DNA from: Methanosphaerula palustris E1-9c
GTDB lineage: Archaea; Halobacteriota; Methanomicrobia; Methanomicrobiales; Methanospirillaceae
Direction of reading: 5' to 3'
DNA: 64,000 nucleotides
Assembly (NCBI RefSeq): GCF_000021965.1
Contig: NC_011832.1
Span: 2,707,242 to 2,771,241, forward strand
Part shown: positions 35,148 through 44,972 of the stretch, one piece after another
How positions within the stretch are numbered: the stretch's first letter is position 1
Layout of the letters: every line of letters starts with the position of its first letter
Program-made: the position numbers and the translations under genes
The notes under the pieces: model-generated
Told to the model about the DNA's origin: nothing
The model's database searches: none
What the model saw: the letters and a program-made list of their open reading frames with translations, nothing else

Positions 35148-35903
35148 GGGTCATCGCCTCGTCCGCTGCGGCCGGGGCACGTGGCAGGGATACACCGGTA
35201 GAGGTATAAAATTATAAAATATCGTTCAAAATCACCTGATTATTAAATAGTTGAGGTGTTCTATTGTTGGCCTTCCTTACATTTTGATTTTCCCGTGGAT
35301 GGGATAGGGGATCATCAGAGCCGGCACCGGCCTCTTTCTCTGCTCTGTGCTGACCGAATGCCGGTTCGATTACGCTCCTGTCCTATAATTGTGTAGCGTT
35401 CTCCGCGAATGAAGCCCCTACATCGGTTACATTCAGAAGGGTTGATCCCAAACACTTCAATCATTAGGGAATATCACCCCATTCCAACTTCTCTTTTGGC
35501 GTTTTATTCCAAAAACCACTCGGGATTCCATTCTTTCACTTGTTTGAATAGTAGGGAATATGAAATTTAAAGATCTTCCCATAAATCTCGTGGATCAAGA
35601 AAAGAGAACGAAGACAGGAAACTATGCCCTAATCACTGCGGAGTTTGGGGTTGATATTTCTTCGGGCATTATTGTGCGATCGGCATGTGCCCCGATTGCT
35701 TTAAAAAAACCTGCATCCTTGGGATATTGCTGATAACTAAGAAGAAACTGCACGATATTTAATATCGTAGTTATTCGATAAAAATGTTAGAAAAAGATAT
35801 TTGATGGATCTGTCCTCACAATAAAAACCTAATTTTTTGAAAAAGGCACCGGAGATCATAGGACATCTTATTATCCGCCCGGAATAAAACACCTTGAGAG
35901 ACC
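35148..35903. other. AT-rich intergenic region
   Basis: Mostly without genes. A 57-codon frame at 35560-35733 (starts MKFKDLPINLVDQEKRTKTG) is the only candidate and I cannot relate it to a family. The left end holds a TATA-like ATTTTATA for the SGNH gene. The low GC suggests recently acquired or decaying DNA. Confidence 0.45.
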
Positions 35904-36106
35904 ATGCGGATCTTCATCAGTTATAGACGGAAGGATGCCCTCAAATTCGCCCGGAGCTTTGCTTCTTGGCTTCGCGATCAGGGCTGCGACCCATGGCTCG
36001 ATGTCGAGAACGGCATCGCTCCTTTCTCTCCCCTTGCAGTGTCCGTCCGGGAGGGTTCCTTCAGAAAGAGTGCTCTCTCTGCTCAGTTAACAACACGGAT
36101 GATGCC
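35904..36106 (+). pseudogene. Truncated TIR-like domain
   Basis: The frame begins MRIFISYRRKDALKFARSFA and continues SWLRDQGCDPWLDVENGIA, which are the first two strands and first helix of a bacterial-type TIR domain. The rest of the domain, including the catalytic glutamate region, is missing; the frame becomes unrelated sequence after about residue 42 and stops at 36110. The downstream TPR frame starts four bases before that stop. The original gene was probably a TIR-TPR protein, a layout known from NAD-depleting immune or signalling proteins, and is now broken. Confidence 0.7.
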
Positions 36107-37018
36107 ATGACGCTCGACAGGGAAAAAGAACGGATCTGCCAGGACCTCGGCAACAAGGCGTTGCTCCTCTTCGCTCGCGGGGACCTCGACGGTGCCATGG
36201 AACTTCACAAGGAGGAGGAACGGATCTGTCGAGACCTTGGAGATAAAGACGGCCTCCAACAATCGCTCGGCAACCAGGCAACCATCCTCTACGCCCGTGA
36301 CAACTTCAACGGCGCCATGAAACTTCGAAAGGAACAGGAACGGATCTGCCGCGAACTCGGCAACCCCGAGAGACTGCAGGTCTCTCTCGGCATCCAGGCA
36401 AACATCCTTGCAGACCGCGGGGACCTCGACGGTGCCATGGAACTTCATCGGGAAGAGGAACAGATCTGCCGCAAACTCGGAGACGTCGCCTCCTTACAGG
36501 TATCGCTCGGAAACCAGGCACTGATCCTGCAGGCCAGGGGCGACCTCGACGGCGCTATGAAACTCCACAGGGAAGAGGAGCAGATCTGTCGTGACCTCGG
36601 GGACAAAGACTGCCTGCAGCAATCGCTCGGCATCCAGGCGACCATCCTCTTCGCCCGCGGAGACCTCGACGATGCCATGGCACTACTCAGGGAGCAGGAA
36701 CGGATCTGCCGCGAACTCGGAAACACCGACGGCCTGCAGGTATCGCTCTACAACCAGGCGAACATCCTTCGGGCCCGCGGAGACCTCGATGGGGCCTTAG
36801 CATGTCTCAAGGAGCAGGAACGGATTCACCATGACCTCGGAAACTTTGAAGGGCTGGCGATCTCGCTCCTGAACCAGGCTGTCACCCTCGCACAGCAGGA
36901 TCGGCGCAAGGAGGCGTCCCGGATGGTCGACGAGGCGCTCGCCATCGCATCGAAGGGAGGCTGCTATACCTCCCTGGAGGTACAGATCCGAAAGATCAAG
37001 GAGAAGTACAGGTTCTGA
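36107..37018 (+). CDS. Tetratricopeptide-repeat protein (C-terminal part of a broken TIR-TPR gene)
   Basis: Seven consecutive repeats of 40 residues (120 bp at DNA level) follow the pattern ARGDLDGAMxLxxEEExICRxLGxxxxLQxSLxxQAxIL. This is a helix-turn-helix TPR of the long 40-42 residue type. The first repeat is shortened: about 12 residues are missing between QDLGN and KALLLFARGD. The last helix pair is diverged (QDRRKEASRMVDEALAIASK). Such TPR arrays bind proteins or sense ligands. Translation could start at the ATG at 36107, but it more likely represents the remaining part of the gene at 35904. Confidence 0.75.
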   Translation: MTLDREKERICQDLGNKALLLFARGDLDGAMELHKEEERICRDLGDKDGLQQSLGNQATILYARDNFNGAMKLRKEQERICRELGNPERLQVSLGIQANILADRGDLDGAMELHREEEQICRKLGDVASLQVSLGNQALILQARGDLDGAMKLHREEEQICRDLGDKDCLQQSLGIQATILFARGDLDDAMALLREQERICRELGNTDGLQVSLYNQANILRARGDLDGALACLKEQERIHHDLGNFEGLAISLLNQAVTLAQQDRRKEASRMVDEALAIASKGGCYTSLEVQIRKIKEKYRF

Positions 37019-37099
37019 TAGCAACTCTCATGGCAGTTCTGATTTGACGAAGGTTCCCGGCATATGCACAATGCCCGGTCGGGATTCATCATTCCGGAG

Positions 37100-37240
37100 A
37101 AGATCCAACCGCGGCCGGACCTACCGGATATCCGCCCGCTCCCTCACCAATTTTTCCAAACAGACCGAGCACCGGCCGACAGGGCCGGCACTCGGCAGGA
37201 TCTGGACGGCTGCCTGTTCACGAGCCGGGGACCGTTCGGG
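37100..37240 (-). pseudogene. Decayed copy of the 3' end of the zinc-ribbon gene at 38.6 kb
   Basis: The sequence aligns by eye with 38560-38775 on the same strand. Matching blocks include AGACCGAGCACCG and GGATCTGGACG with the following GCCTG(T/C)TCACGAGCC. Two internal segments of roughly 65 and 40 bases are missing. No intact frame remains. Together with the intact copy it brackets cbiM-cbiN. Confidence 0.65.
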
Positions 37241-37479
37241 ATCAGGATGAAAAAGCAGATAGGTCCTGCCTGAACCTGCGCGGTTCATTCATCCATATAT
37301 CTCTACCGGCTACGTCAAGACATAAACGTCCATGCCCCCAAGGAATATCGGTGCCTTCTCATTCCGGATCCAGTGCCTTACAGACCATTCCGATTCTGCT
37401 ACAAATTTTAAATAACAATCTTTTTTAACCATTTGATGTTACATAAAATAAAATTAGTATTACGGGATGAGGTGAAATT

Positions 37480-38124
37480 GTGCATATTCCTGACGCATTC
37501 ATACCGATCAACCAGGGCGTAGTCTATTGGATCATCGCCCTGGTCTTCGTTGCGCTGGCCCTCCGCTGGGCAAAGACTGAACTGACAGAAGAGAAGATAC
37601 CGCTGGTCGCCGTGCTGGCTGCCGGGATCTTCGCGATCATGGCCTTCAACCTCCCGGTCACGATGGGGACGAGCGGGCATCTACTCGGTGGAGCGCTCGC
37701 AGCCATCCTGCTCGGCTCCCCGTTCGCTGCGGTCTTCATCCTTTCGATGGTGCTGATCGTCCAGGGAGTGATCTTCGGTGACGGCGGGATCACCACGATG
37801 GGTGCGAACATCATCAACATGGGTGTGATCGGCGGATTCGTCGGATACTACTCGTTCCACGGGTTGATGGGAGTCACCAGGAATTTTAACCTTTCAGCCT
37901 TCATCGCAGCCTGGCTCGCCTGCTTCATCCCGGCGCTCGCCTGTGCACTCGAGATGTTCGTTGCTGGCACGTTCCCCCTGGTGCCGGGAATGATCGCGAT
38001 GGGTACCTATCATGCAGCGATCGGCCTCATCGAGGGAGCGATCACGGTTGTGGCCCTGCATCTCGTCATGAATGCCCGTCCCGATATTGTTGTAACACAA
38101 CAGGGGGTGCCGGTCCATGGATAA
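37480..38124 (+). CDS. cbiM: CbiM/NikM-type cobalt or nickel transporter S-component
   Basis: The substrate-binding membrane subunit of an energy-coupling-factor transporter. The mature N terminus MHIPDAFIP supplies the metal ligands, with His2 essential in the family. About six hydrophobic helices follow, with the signature GGALAAILLGSPFAAVF and GDGGITTMGANIINMG. The start is a GTG with GAGGTG upstream. It overlaps the next gene by eight bases. Cobalt is likely because the cell has a B12-dependent reductase, but Co and Ni cannot be told apart. Confidence 0.92.
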   Translation: MHIPDAFIPINQGVVYWIIALVFVALALRWAKTELTEEKIPLVAVLAAGIFAIMAFNLPVTMGTSGHLLGGALAAILLGSPFAAVFILSMVLIVQGVIFGDGGITTMGANIINMGVIGGFVGYYSFHGLMGVTRNFNLSAFIAAWLACFIPALACALEMFVAGTFPLVPGMIAMGTYHAAIGLIEGAITVVALHLVMNARPDIVVTQQGVPVHG

Positions 38125-38449
38125 CCGCACCTTTCTAATCGCAGGGATCATCGTGGCAGTGCTGATTGCAGTCGTCGCAGTCTTCTTCGCCTCAAGCGAT
38201 CCCGACGGGCTGGAGAGCACGGCCCTGATCATCCAGGGAGACAAGACCCTGACCAGTACCGCCCCTCCAACCGCCGAAGTGAAGGAAGATATTCCTGGCA
38301 GGTTCACCTATGAAGCCCCGATGAAGGACTACTCGCTCGGTGAGAGTCTCGGATCGGCCAGCGAGATCATCGCGATGGTTTCCGGTGTGCTCCTCTCCCT
38401 CGGGCTCGTCCTCGGGGCAACAAAGATACTTGCACATCCAAATAGATAG
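38117..38449 (+). CDS. cbiN: CbiN/PDGLE-domain subunit of the cobalt/nickel transporter
   Basis: A 110-residue protein with one transmembrane helix at each end and the diagnostic SSDPDGLE motif after the first. This is the small auxiliary subunit that acts with CbiM; M plus N units alone are known to give some basal uptake. The usual energising genes cbiQ and cbiO are not found next to it; a zinc-ribbon gene of unrelated type follows on the opposite strand. Either the ATPase module is encoded elsewhere or the operon was truncated. Confidence 0.88.
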   Translation: MDNRTFLIAGIIVAVLIAVVAVFFASSDPDGLESTALIIQGDKTLTSTAPPTAEVKEDIPGRFTYEAPMKDYSLGESLGSASEIIAMVSGVLLSLGLVLGATKILAHPNR

Positions 38450-38566
38450 ACGGCCTGACTTGTTGAAAACCTTCAACATTGACAATGATCGCAACTGATT
38501 GAACCACCTTCGAGAGGAGAGGGAGGATCGGTTTGATCGAGATCTCCTCCTCAATCGCAGCCGGCC

Positions 38567-39373
38567 CTATCGAATATCCACCTGCTCCCTTACCAACTTC
38601 TCATAACACACCGAACAGATCGCGGTCCCGCTGCCGGCTTGCAGATACCTCGCCGACTGAAGCCCGCAGACCGAGCACCGCCCGAACAGGCCGGGGTCGA
38701 CCGGCTCAACCTCGTCGAGCGGGATCGCACCCGACAGGATCTGGACGCCGGCCTGCTCACGAGCCCGGGCCTGGTTATAGCAGCTCCGACAGATATGCCG
38801 GCTCTTCTCCTTCGGACCCCGGGCCTGCCGGGCCTGGTAGCGTTCGGTGTAGTGCACCACCCGGCCGCCGCAGACCGGGCACGACTCGATCAGGGGACCG
38901 CCGGCGATCAGAGAGTAGTCACCCGGGTTCACCTGGACGAGGGGTAGCACCGGCACGGCGGCCGGCTGTGGAGTTGCATCCTGGGTGGGTGTCGAGGTCG
39001 AGGCTGGCCGATCGTCCTGGACGTTTTCAGCAGTTTCAGCAACTTTCAGCACGTTTTCAGCAACTGCTGAAAAAGAACCGCTGTTTTTCTGCTCTCCTTT
39101 AGTCGATTCGACGCCGTAGGGATTTATTTCATTTTCATTCTCAGCAAATGCCGAATAACGGGAGGGGGAGAGGGGAGGCGCCCCTTGATCAATCATGTTG
39201 CCCTGTTTTTCTCGATTTGCTGAAAACGTGTGATCCTTATTATTATTAATAGAAGATCCTTCTTCATTTCCGCTGTCAGGTTCAGGATTTGCCGCTGTCT
39301 CGTTTTCAGCAGTTGCTGAAAACGTGCTGAAAACGTGTAGGGTCTGGATCGGCCCCGTCACCACCGTCGCCAT
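38567..39373 (-). CDS. Zinc-ribbon protein with repetitive N-terminal region
   Basis: From the ATG at 39373 (about 268 residues). The N-terminal half is low complexity and repeats a FSAxAEN/AENE motif at least five times, encoded by the iteron-like DNA repeats. The C-terminal half has paired cysteines CPVCGG, CRSCYNQA, CSVCGL and CSVCYEKLV, two zinc ribbons. I do not recognise a named family; similar proteins occur in accessory islands of methanogens as far as I can judge. It is convergent with cbiN, and a decayed copy of its 3' end lies on the other side of cbiMN. Confidence 0.6.
   Translation of the reverse strand: MATVVTGPIQTLHVFSTFSATAENETAANPEPDSGNEEGSSINNNKDHTFSANREKQGNMIDQGAPPLSPSRYSAFAENENEINPYGVESTKGEQKNSGSFSAVAENVLKVAETAENVQDDRPASTSTPTQDATPQPAAVPVLPLVQVNPGDYSLIAGGPLIESCPVCGGRVVHYTERYQARQARGPKEKSRHICRSCYNQARAREQAGVQILSGAIPLDEVEPVDPGLFGRCSVCGLQSARYLQAGSGTAICSVCYEKLVREQVDIR
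39024..39333. repeat. Cluster of seven TTTTCAGCA / TGCTGAAAA iteron-like repeats
   Basis: Exact 9-mers occur at 39024, 39054 and 39303 (TTTTCAGCA) and at 39065, 39218, 39314 and 39325 (TGCTGAAAA). Two pairs form perfect palindromes, 39054-39073 and 39301-39324 (11-bp arms). They lie inside the coding region of the zinc-ribbon gene and just downstream of a replication-type protein fragment. Confidence 0.75.
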
Positions 39374-39386
39374 CGTCTGGCCGGAG

Positions 39387-40103
39387 CTAGACAAGGCTAC
39401 CCTTCGACCAGGAGGAATAGATCTCCCGGTTGAACGTGAAGGCCGTTTCTTTTCGGCGGATCGATGAGCCGCCATCCTGGCCGGCCGCGGAGGTGGTCCG
39501 GTCGTGGGTCCCCAGCGCCGGGCACTTCTCCAGCAACCCTGAATAATTCGCCCCGCGGGAGAAGTAGCCCACGAAGGTTCTGCGGATCGGCTGGTATGGG
39601 ATCTGCGTCAACCCTACGATCATCTGGAACGTGAACTCGGTGAGGCCGGCCCGGTCGATGATGTCGAGGATCTGCGATTCTCGTTTGGTCAGTTTTGCGT
39701 CCTGGCTGCCGGCTTCTCCGTTCAGGGCCGTGAAAATGTCGCCGGCCGTCTTGAAGTCGTCCGGCGTCGCATACAGGCGGGTCATCTCGTCGTCGATGGT
39801 GCGCCGGTCCCGCTGAAAGAAGCGGAGCATCGCGGCTGACCTGATCAGGTCCGCGAGCATATCCGGGTTTCTCCGGTTCCGGGCGGAAGAGAAACAGATC
39901 CGGTGAGCGAACCGGGAGAGGTTCACCTCTACCAGGCCGAGACCCTGCAGGATCTCCCACATCGCCCGACAGATAGCAACCTGTCGCTGTTCGCCGGCCG
40001 GCACACTTAATGGTAACGGTGGTTTCGCCCCGGACGGATCCCGGTATCTCCGGCCCGGTCCGGGTGTCACGATCCAGGGAGCCGGCCCCGGGCAGACGAT
40101 CAT
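39387..40103 (-). CDS. C-terminal fragment of a replication-type helicase/primase-like protein
   Basis: The recognisable part (from about 40000 to the stop) reads QVAICRAMWEILQGLGLVEV, then SAAMLRFFQRDRRTIDDEM, DFKTAGDIFTALN, and a winged-helix-like KLTKRESQILDIIDRAGLTE. Lines are broken here to keep motifs short. This resembles the C-terminal region of ATP-dependent replication proteins of archaeal mobile elements, but no Walker motifs remain, so the N-terminal ATPase is missing. The first about 35 residues of the open frame are antisense to the beta-helix fragment and probably not original. The family assignment is tentative. Confidence 0.45.
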   Translation of the reverse strand: MIVCPGPAPWIVTPGPGRRYRDPSGAKPPLPLSVPAGEQRQVAICRAMWEILQGLGLVEVNLSRFAHRICFSSARNRRNPDMLADLIRSAAMLRFFQRDRRTIDDEMTRLYATPDDFKTAGDIFTALNGEAGSQDAKLTKRESQILDIIDRAGLTEFTFQMIVGLTQIPYQPIRRTFVGYFSRGANYSGLLEKCPALGTHDRTTSAAGQDGGSSIRRKETAFTFNREIYSSWSKGSLV

Positions 40104-40599
40104 CGAGGCGGCCGGGTCGCCGTGCCAAATCGAGATCCCAGAGACCTCGCCGGGGGTGACGCTCGGTGGATTCAGCGGTGTCGGCTACGTCGGGATTCAG
40201 AACTACGCCAGTTCGTTCACCTGCGAGGATGTCGAGATCGCCCACACCCTCGACGGCCGGACCTACCTTCCGTTCGGGAAGGCAGGCGGGTGCACGGTCG
40301 CGTTTATGAACAGGGGGAGGGACGGCCAAGTCCAAAGCGATCTGGTGTACCGACGGTGCACCGCCCGGATGGCCTACCATCACGGCTTCTCCTGCTGCAA
40401 CACGACCGGCGTCGGCGCCCAGGGGTATTTCCAGGTTTTCAGGTACCTGGTGGAGTATACGAAGGTTCAGTCCCTCCAGGATCCTAAAAAATACACCTGT
40501 CTTGCAGCAGATGGCGTTGATGAGGACCCCTTGCTCAAAAACCTCAACCGTAGCCGATGTAGATGGGAAGAAGAATATTTAAACCACAACAGGGGATAA
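40003..40599 (+). pseudogene. Right-handed beta-helix protein fragment
   Basis: An open frame with no proper start reads GVTIQGAGPGQTIIEAAG, then GFSGVGYVGIQNYAS, CEDVEIAHTLDGRTYLPFG and a C-rich RMAYHHGFSCCNTTG block. The evenly spaced G-x-hydrophobic strands are typical of pectate-lyase-like parallel beta-helix surface proteins. It lacks a signal peptide and its C-terminal half. The similarity fades near 40460. It abuts the helicase fragment at about 40000, so two truncated genes were joined there. Confidence 0.55.
40575..40583 (+). promoter_or_regulatory. TATA box of the katG-ahb operon
   Basis: ATATTTAAA lies about 41-49 bases before the katG ATG, which would give a leader of about 20 bases. 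No other gene start lies between. Confidence 0.55.
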
Positions 40600-42828
<2,229 letters not shown>

Positions 42829-42842
42829 TATAACCATCTTCA

Positions 42843-43988
42843 ATGATAGAGAACCTCACGAAGGCGGATAAGGAACTCGGAGAGTGTGGCATAAGGACTG
42901 ACGTTGTCAAGGGTATACCTGGTGGGGCGCCGCCACGAATCATCTCGTGGAATATCACGCTCAGGTGCCCCCTGAAGTGTGCCCACTGTTACGTGGATGC
43001 AGGTGAAAAGGAAGCGGACAGAGTACTCTCCACGCAGGAGGCATTATCTGTCATCGACCAGATCCGGGCGATAGGGAAACCGGTCGTTGTGTTGAGCGGA
43101 GGCGAACCGCTTCTTCGTGAGGATATGTATGATATCGCACGGTACGGCACGGAGCAGGGACTCCGTATGGTCATGGGCACCAGCGGGTACCTCATCGATC
43201 AGGAAACCGCGGCAAAACTGAAGGAAGCAGGAATCCGGGCTGTGGCGATCAGCCTGGACTCGAAAGACCCTGCCACCCATGACGCGTTCCGGGGCCTTGA
43301 CGGCGTATGGGAGAAGGCCACGAAGGCGATCGGTCACTGCCATGATGCAGGGATCGCAGTCCAGATCAACATGTCAGTGATGCGATCTGCCATCAGCGAG
43401 GTGGAAGACCTCATCGGTCTTGGGACGTCTCTTGGTGTCCACGATTACCAGCTCTTCTTCCCCATCCCAACCGGCAGGGCACGGCAGATCGAGCCTCGCA
43501 GCCCGGAGGAATACGAGGAGATGATCCGTCGGATCCTCATCAGATACCGGGACTCCCGCATCAATATCCGGCCAACGTGTGCCCCCCAGTTCCGCAGGAT
43601 AGCAGATGAATGTGGTATTGCGAACCCTGCATGGGGACGCGGCTGTCTTGCCGGTATCACGTATTGCCGGATTTTTGCAAACGGGGATGTCACCCCGTGC
43701 CCGTACCTGCCGGTGAGTGCCGGCAATGTCCGGACCACGCCATTCTCTGAAATCTGGAACAACTCCCCACTCTTTGCCGCACTTCGCGATCCCTCACGAC
43801 TTACGGGAAAGTGCGGGAGGTGCAGTTTTAAGACAAGCTGCGGCGGGTGCAGGGCCCGGGCATACCGGCAGGAGGATGCAGCCTCTCCGCTCTGGTGCGA
43901 CGGCCTTGCAACTCCGGATATAGTGAATGGAGAGATTTGCGGAGAAGATCCATGGTGTCCGTATCAACCACCGGATGTGATCCCATGA
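42843..43988 (+). CDS. ahbD: AhbD-type heme synthase (radical SAM)
   Basis: The radical SAM enzyme decarboxylates iron-coproporphyrin III to heme b in the siroheme-dependent pathway. The SAM cluster motif is CPLKCAHCY (CxxxCxxC), followed by VVLSGGEPLLRED. The C-terminal auxiliary-cluster region has CLAGITYCRIFANGDVTPC, NVRTTPFSEIWNNSP and CGRCSFKTSCGGCRARAY. These match AhbD rather than AhbC, notably the TCAPQFRRI segment and the block around GCLAGITYC. Length 381 is normal. The next gene starts inside its stop codon. Confidence 0.85.
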   Translation: MIENLTKADKELGECGIRTDVVKGIPGGAPPRIISWNITLRCPLKCAHCYVDAGEKEADRVLSTQEALSVIDQIRAIGKPVVVLSGGEPLLREDMYDIARYGTEQGLRMVMGTSGYLIDQETAAKLKEAGIRAVAISLDSKDPATHDAFRGLDGVWEKATKAIGHCHDAGIAVQINMSVMRSAISEVEDLIGLGTSLGVHDYQLFFPIPTGRARQIEPRSPEEYEEMIRRILIRYRDSRINIRPTCAPQFRRIADECGIANPAWGRGCLAGITYCRIFANGDVTPCPYLPVSAGNVRTTPFSEIWNNSPLFAALRDPSRLTGKCGRCSFKTSCGGCRARAYRQEDAASPLWCDGLATPDIVNGEICGEDPWCPYQPPDVIP

Positions 43989-44497
43989 ACAAAACCGTTG
44001 TACCGGACCCGACCGACCTGGCCATACTCAATGCCCTTCAGGATGATCTCCCGCTCGTATCCCGGCCCTGGAGAGCGATCGCGGATCGTCTGAACATTAC
44101 GGAATCCGAGATGCTCGGACGGATGAAACGGTTGGATGGTTTGGGTATTATCCGGAGTATCTCCCCGGTGCTTGAATCCTGCGCTCTCGGCCTGCACGCT
44201 GCGACACTGGTTGCCCTCCATATGCCGGAGGAGAGACTGGAGGAGGTTGCAACCGTTATCAGCAGTTATCCAGAAGTGTCGCACAATTTCCAGCGGGATC
44301 ATTATTACTCCCTCTGGTTCACGATATCTGGAAAGAATGAGGAGGGCATCCGGAGAGTGCTTGATGAGATTCTGCAACAGACCGGGATTCCGGCATCGGA
44401 TATCCTTGACCTTCCGACGATAAAAAAGATAAAAATTGATGTGCGTTTCTCCTTTGTACCTGAACCGCACCAGGAGTGTAATTTTGGATCAGATTGA
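43985..44497 (+). CDS. ahbA: Siroheme decarboxylase subunit AhbA (Lrp/AsnC-like)
   Basis: A 170-residue protein with an AsnC-type winged helix (PWRAIADRLNITESEMLGRMKRLDGLGII) and a ferredoxin-like domain, the fold recruited in siroheme decarboxylase. The active-site-type segment SHNFQRDHYYSLWFTISG fits AhbA (Y/H near the W-F-T). With AhbB it converts siroheme to 12,18-didecarboxysiroheme. An Lrp-type regulator is the alternative reading, but the neighbourhood between ahbD and ahbC decides. The start ATG overlaps the ahbD stop (ATGA). Confidence 0.88.
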   Translation: MNKTVVPDPTDLAILNALQDDLPLVSRPWRAIADRLNITESEMLGRMKRLDGLGIIRSISPVLESCALGLHAATLVALHMPEERLEEVATVISSYPEVSHNFQRDHYYSLWFTISGKNEEGIRRVLDEILQQTGIPASDILDLPTIKKIKIDVRFSFVPEPHQECNFGSD

Positions 44498-44972
44498 TGT
44501 TTGCCTGCTCCGGGAACTTGAACGTGGTCTCCCGCTTGTTCCGGCTCCTTTTGAAGAGATAGGAAAAAGATTGAACCTCAGTGGGGCCGAAGTGGTGGAA
44601 CGGATCAGGCTTTTGAAGGAAGCAGGAATCATAAGAAAATTTCGGGCCCGCATTGACCAGCGGAAAGTGGGAATCTCCGCAAACGCTCTTGTGGCGTGGA
44701 AACTGTCAGGGTCCTGCGATGAGGACAGGGGAAAACTGCTGGCAACATTTCCTTTTGTTACCCATTGCTATGAACGCAGGCCGGTACCGGGACGGTGGGA
44801 GTACACCCATTATACCGTGCATCACGGGTACAGCCGAGACAAGGTACACAATGAGATCAGAACAATTGCAGAACAGATCGGCAGTCCGGATTACCGTGTC
44901 CTCTTCAGCACCCGCGAGTTTAAGCGCATGCCGAACGTGAGGATATGGGAGGACGGGGGAAGTCTCCCATGA
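44484..44972 (+). CDS. ahbB: Siroheme decarboxylase subunit AhbB (Lrp/AsnC-like)
   Basis: Paralogue of AhbA: helix-turn-helix PFEEIGKRLNLSGAEVVERIRLLKEAGIIR (shown here by its ends PFEEIGKRL and EAGIIR) and a ferredoxin-like domain. The segment THCYERRPVPGRWEYTHYTV is typical of AhbB. The best start is a TTG at 44484, eight bases after an AGGAG ribosome site inside ahbA; the similarity begins right there (LDQIDVCLLRELERGLPLVP). The annotated frame can be extended to 44436 but that adds residues read from ahbA. Overlap with ahbA is 14 bases. Confidence 0.86.
   Translation: MDQIDVCLLRELERGLPLVPAPFEEIGKRLNLSGAEVVERIRLLKEAGIIRKFRARIDQRKVGISANALVAWKLSGSCDEDRGKLLATFPFVTHCYERRPVPGRWEYTHYTVHHGYSRDKVHNEIRTIAEQIGSPDYRVLFSTREFKRMPNVRIWEDGGSLP

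Noticed and set aside
36107-36900. 120-bp tandem repeats as a non-coding satellite
   Set aside because: They are in frame with a TPR protein and vary as coding repeats do.
37410-37480. NikR-type operator or cobalamin riboswitch before cbiM
   Set aside because: GTTAC-like words occur but as imperfect direct repeats, not the inverted repeat expected for NikR; no B12 riboswitch core is visible.
43985-44972. Two Lrp/AsnC-type transcription regulators
   Set aside because: By fold alone they could be regulators, but their position between ahbD and ahbC and their AhbA/AhbB-type C-terminal motifs fit siroheme decarboxylase.
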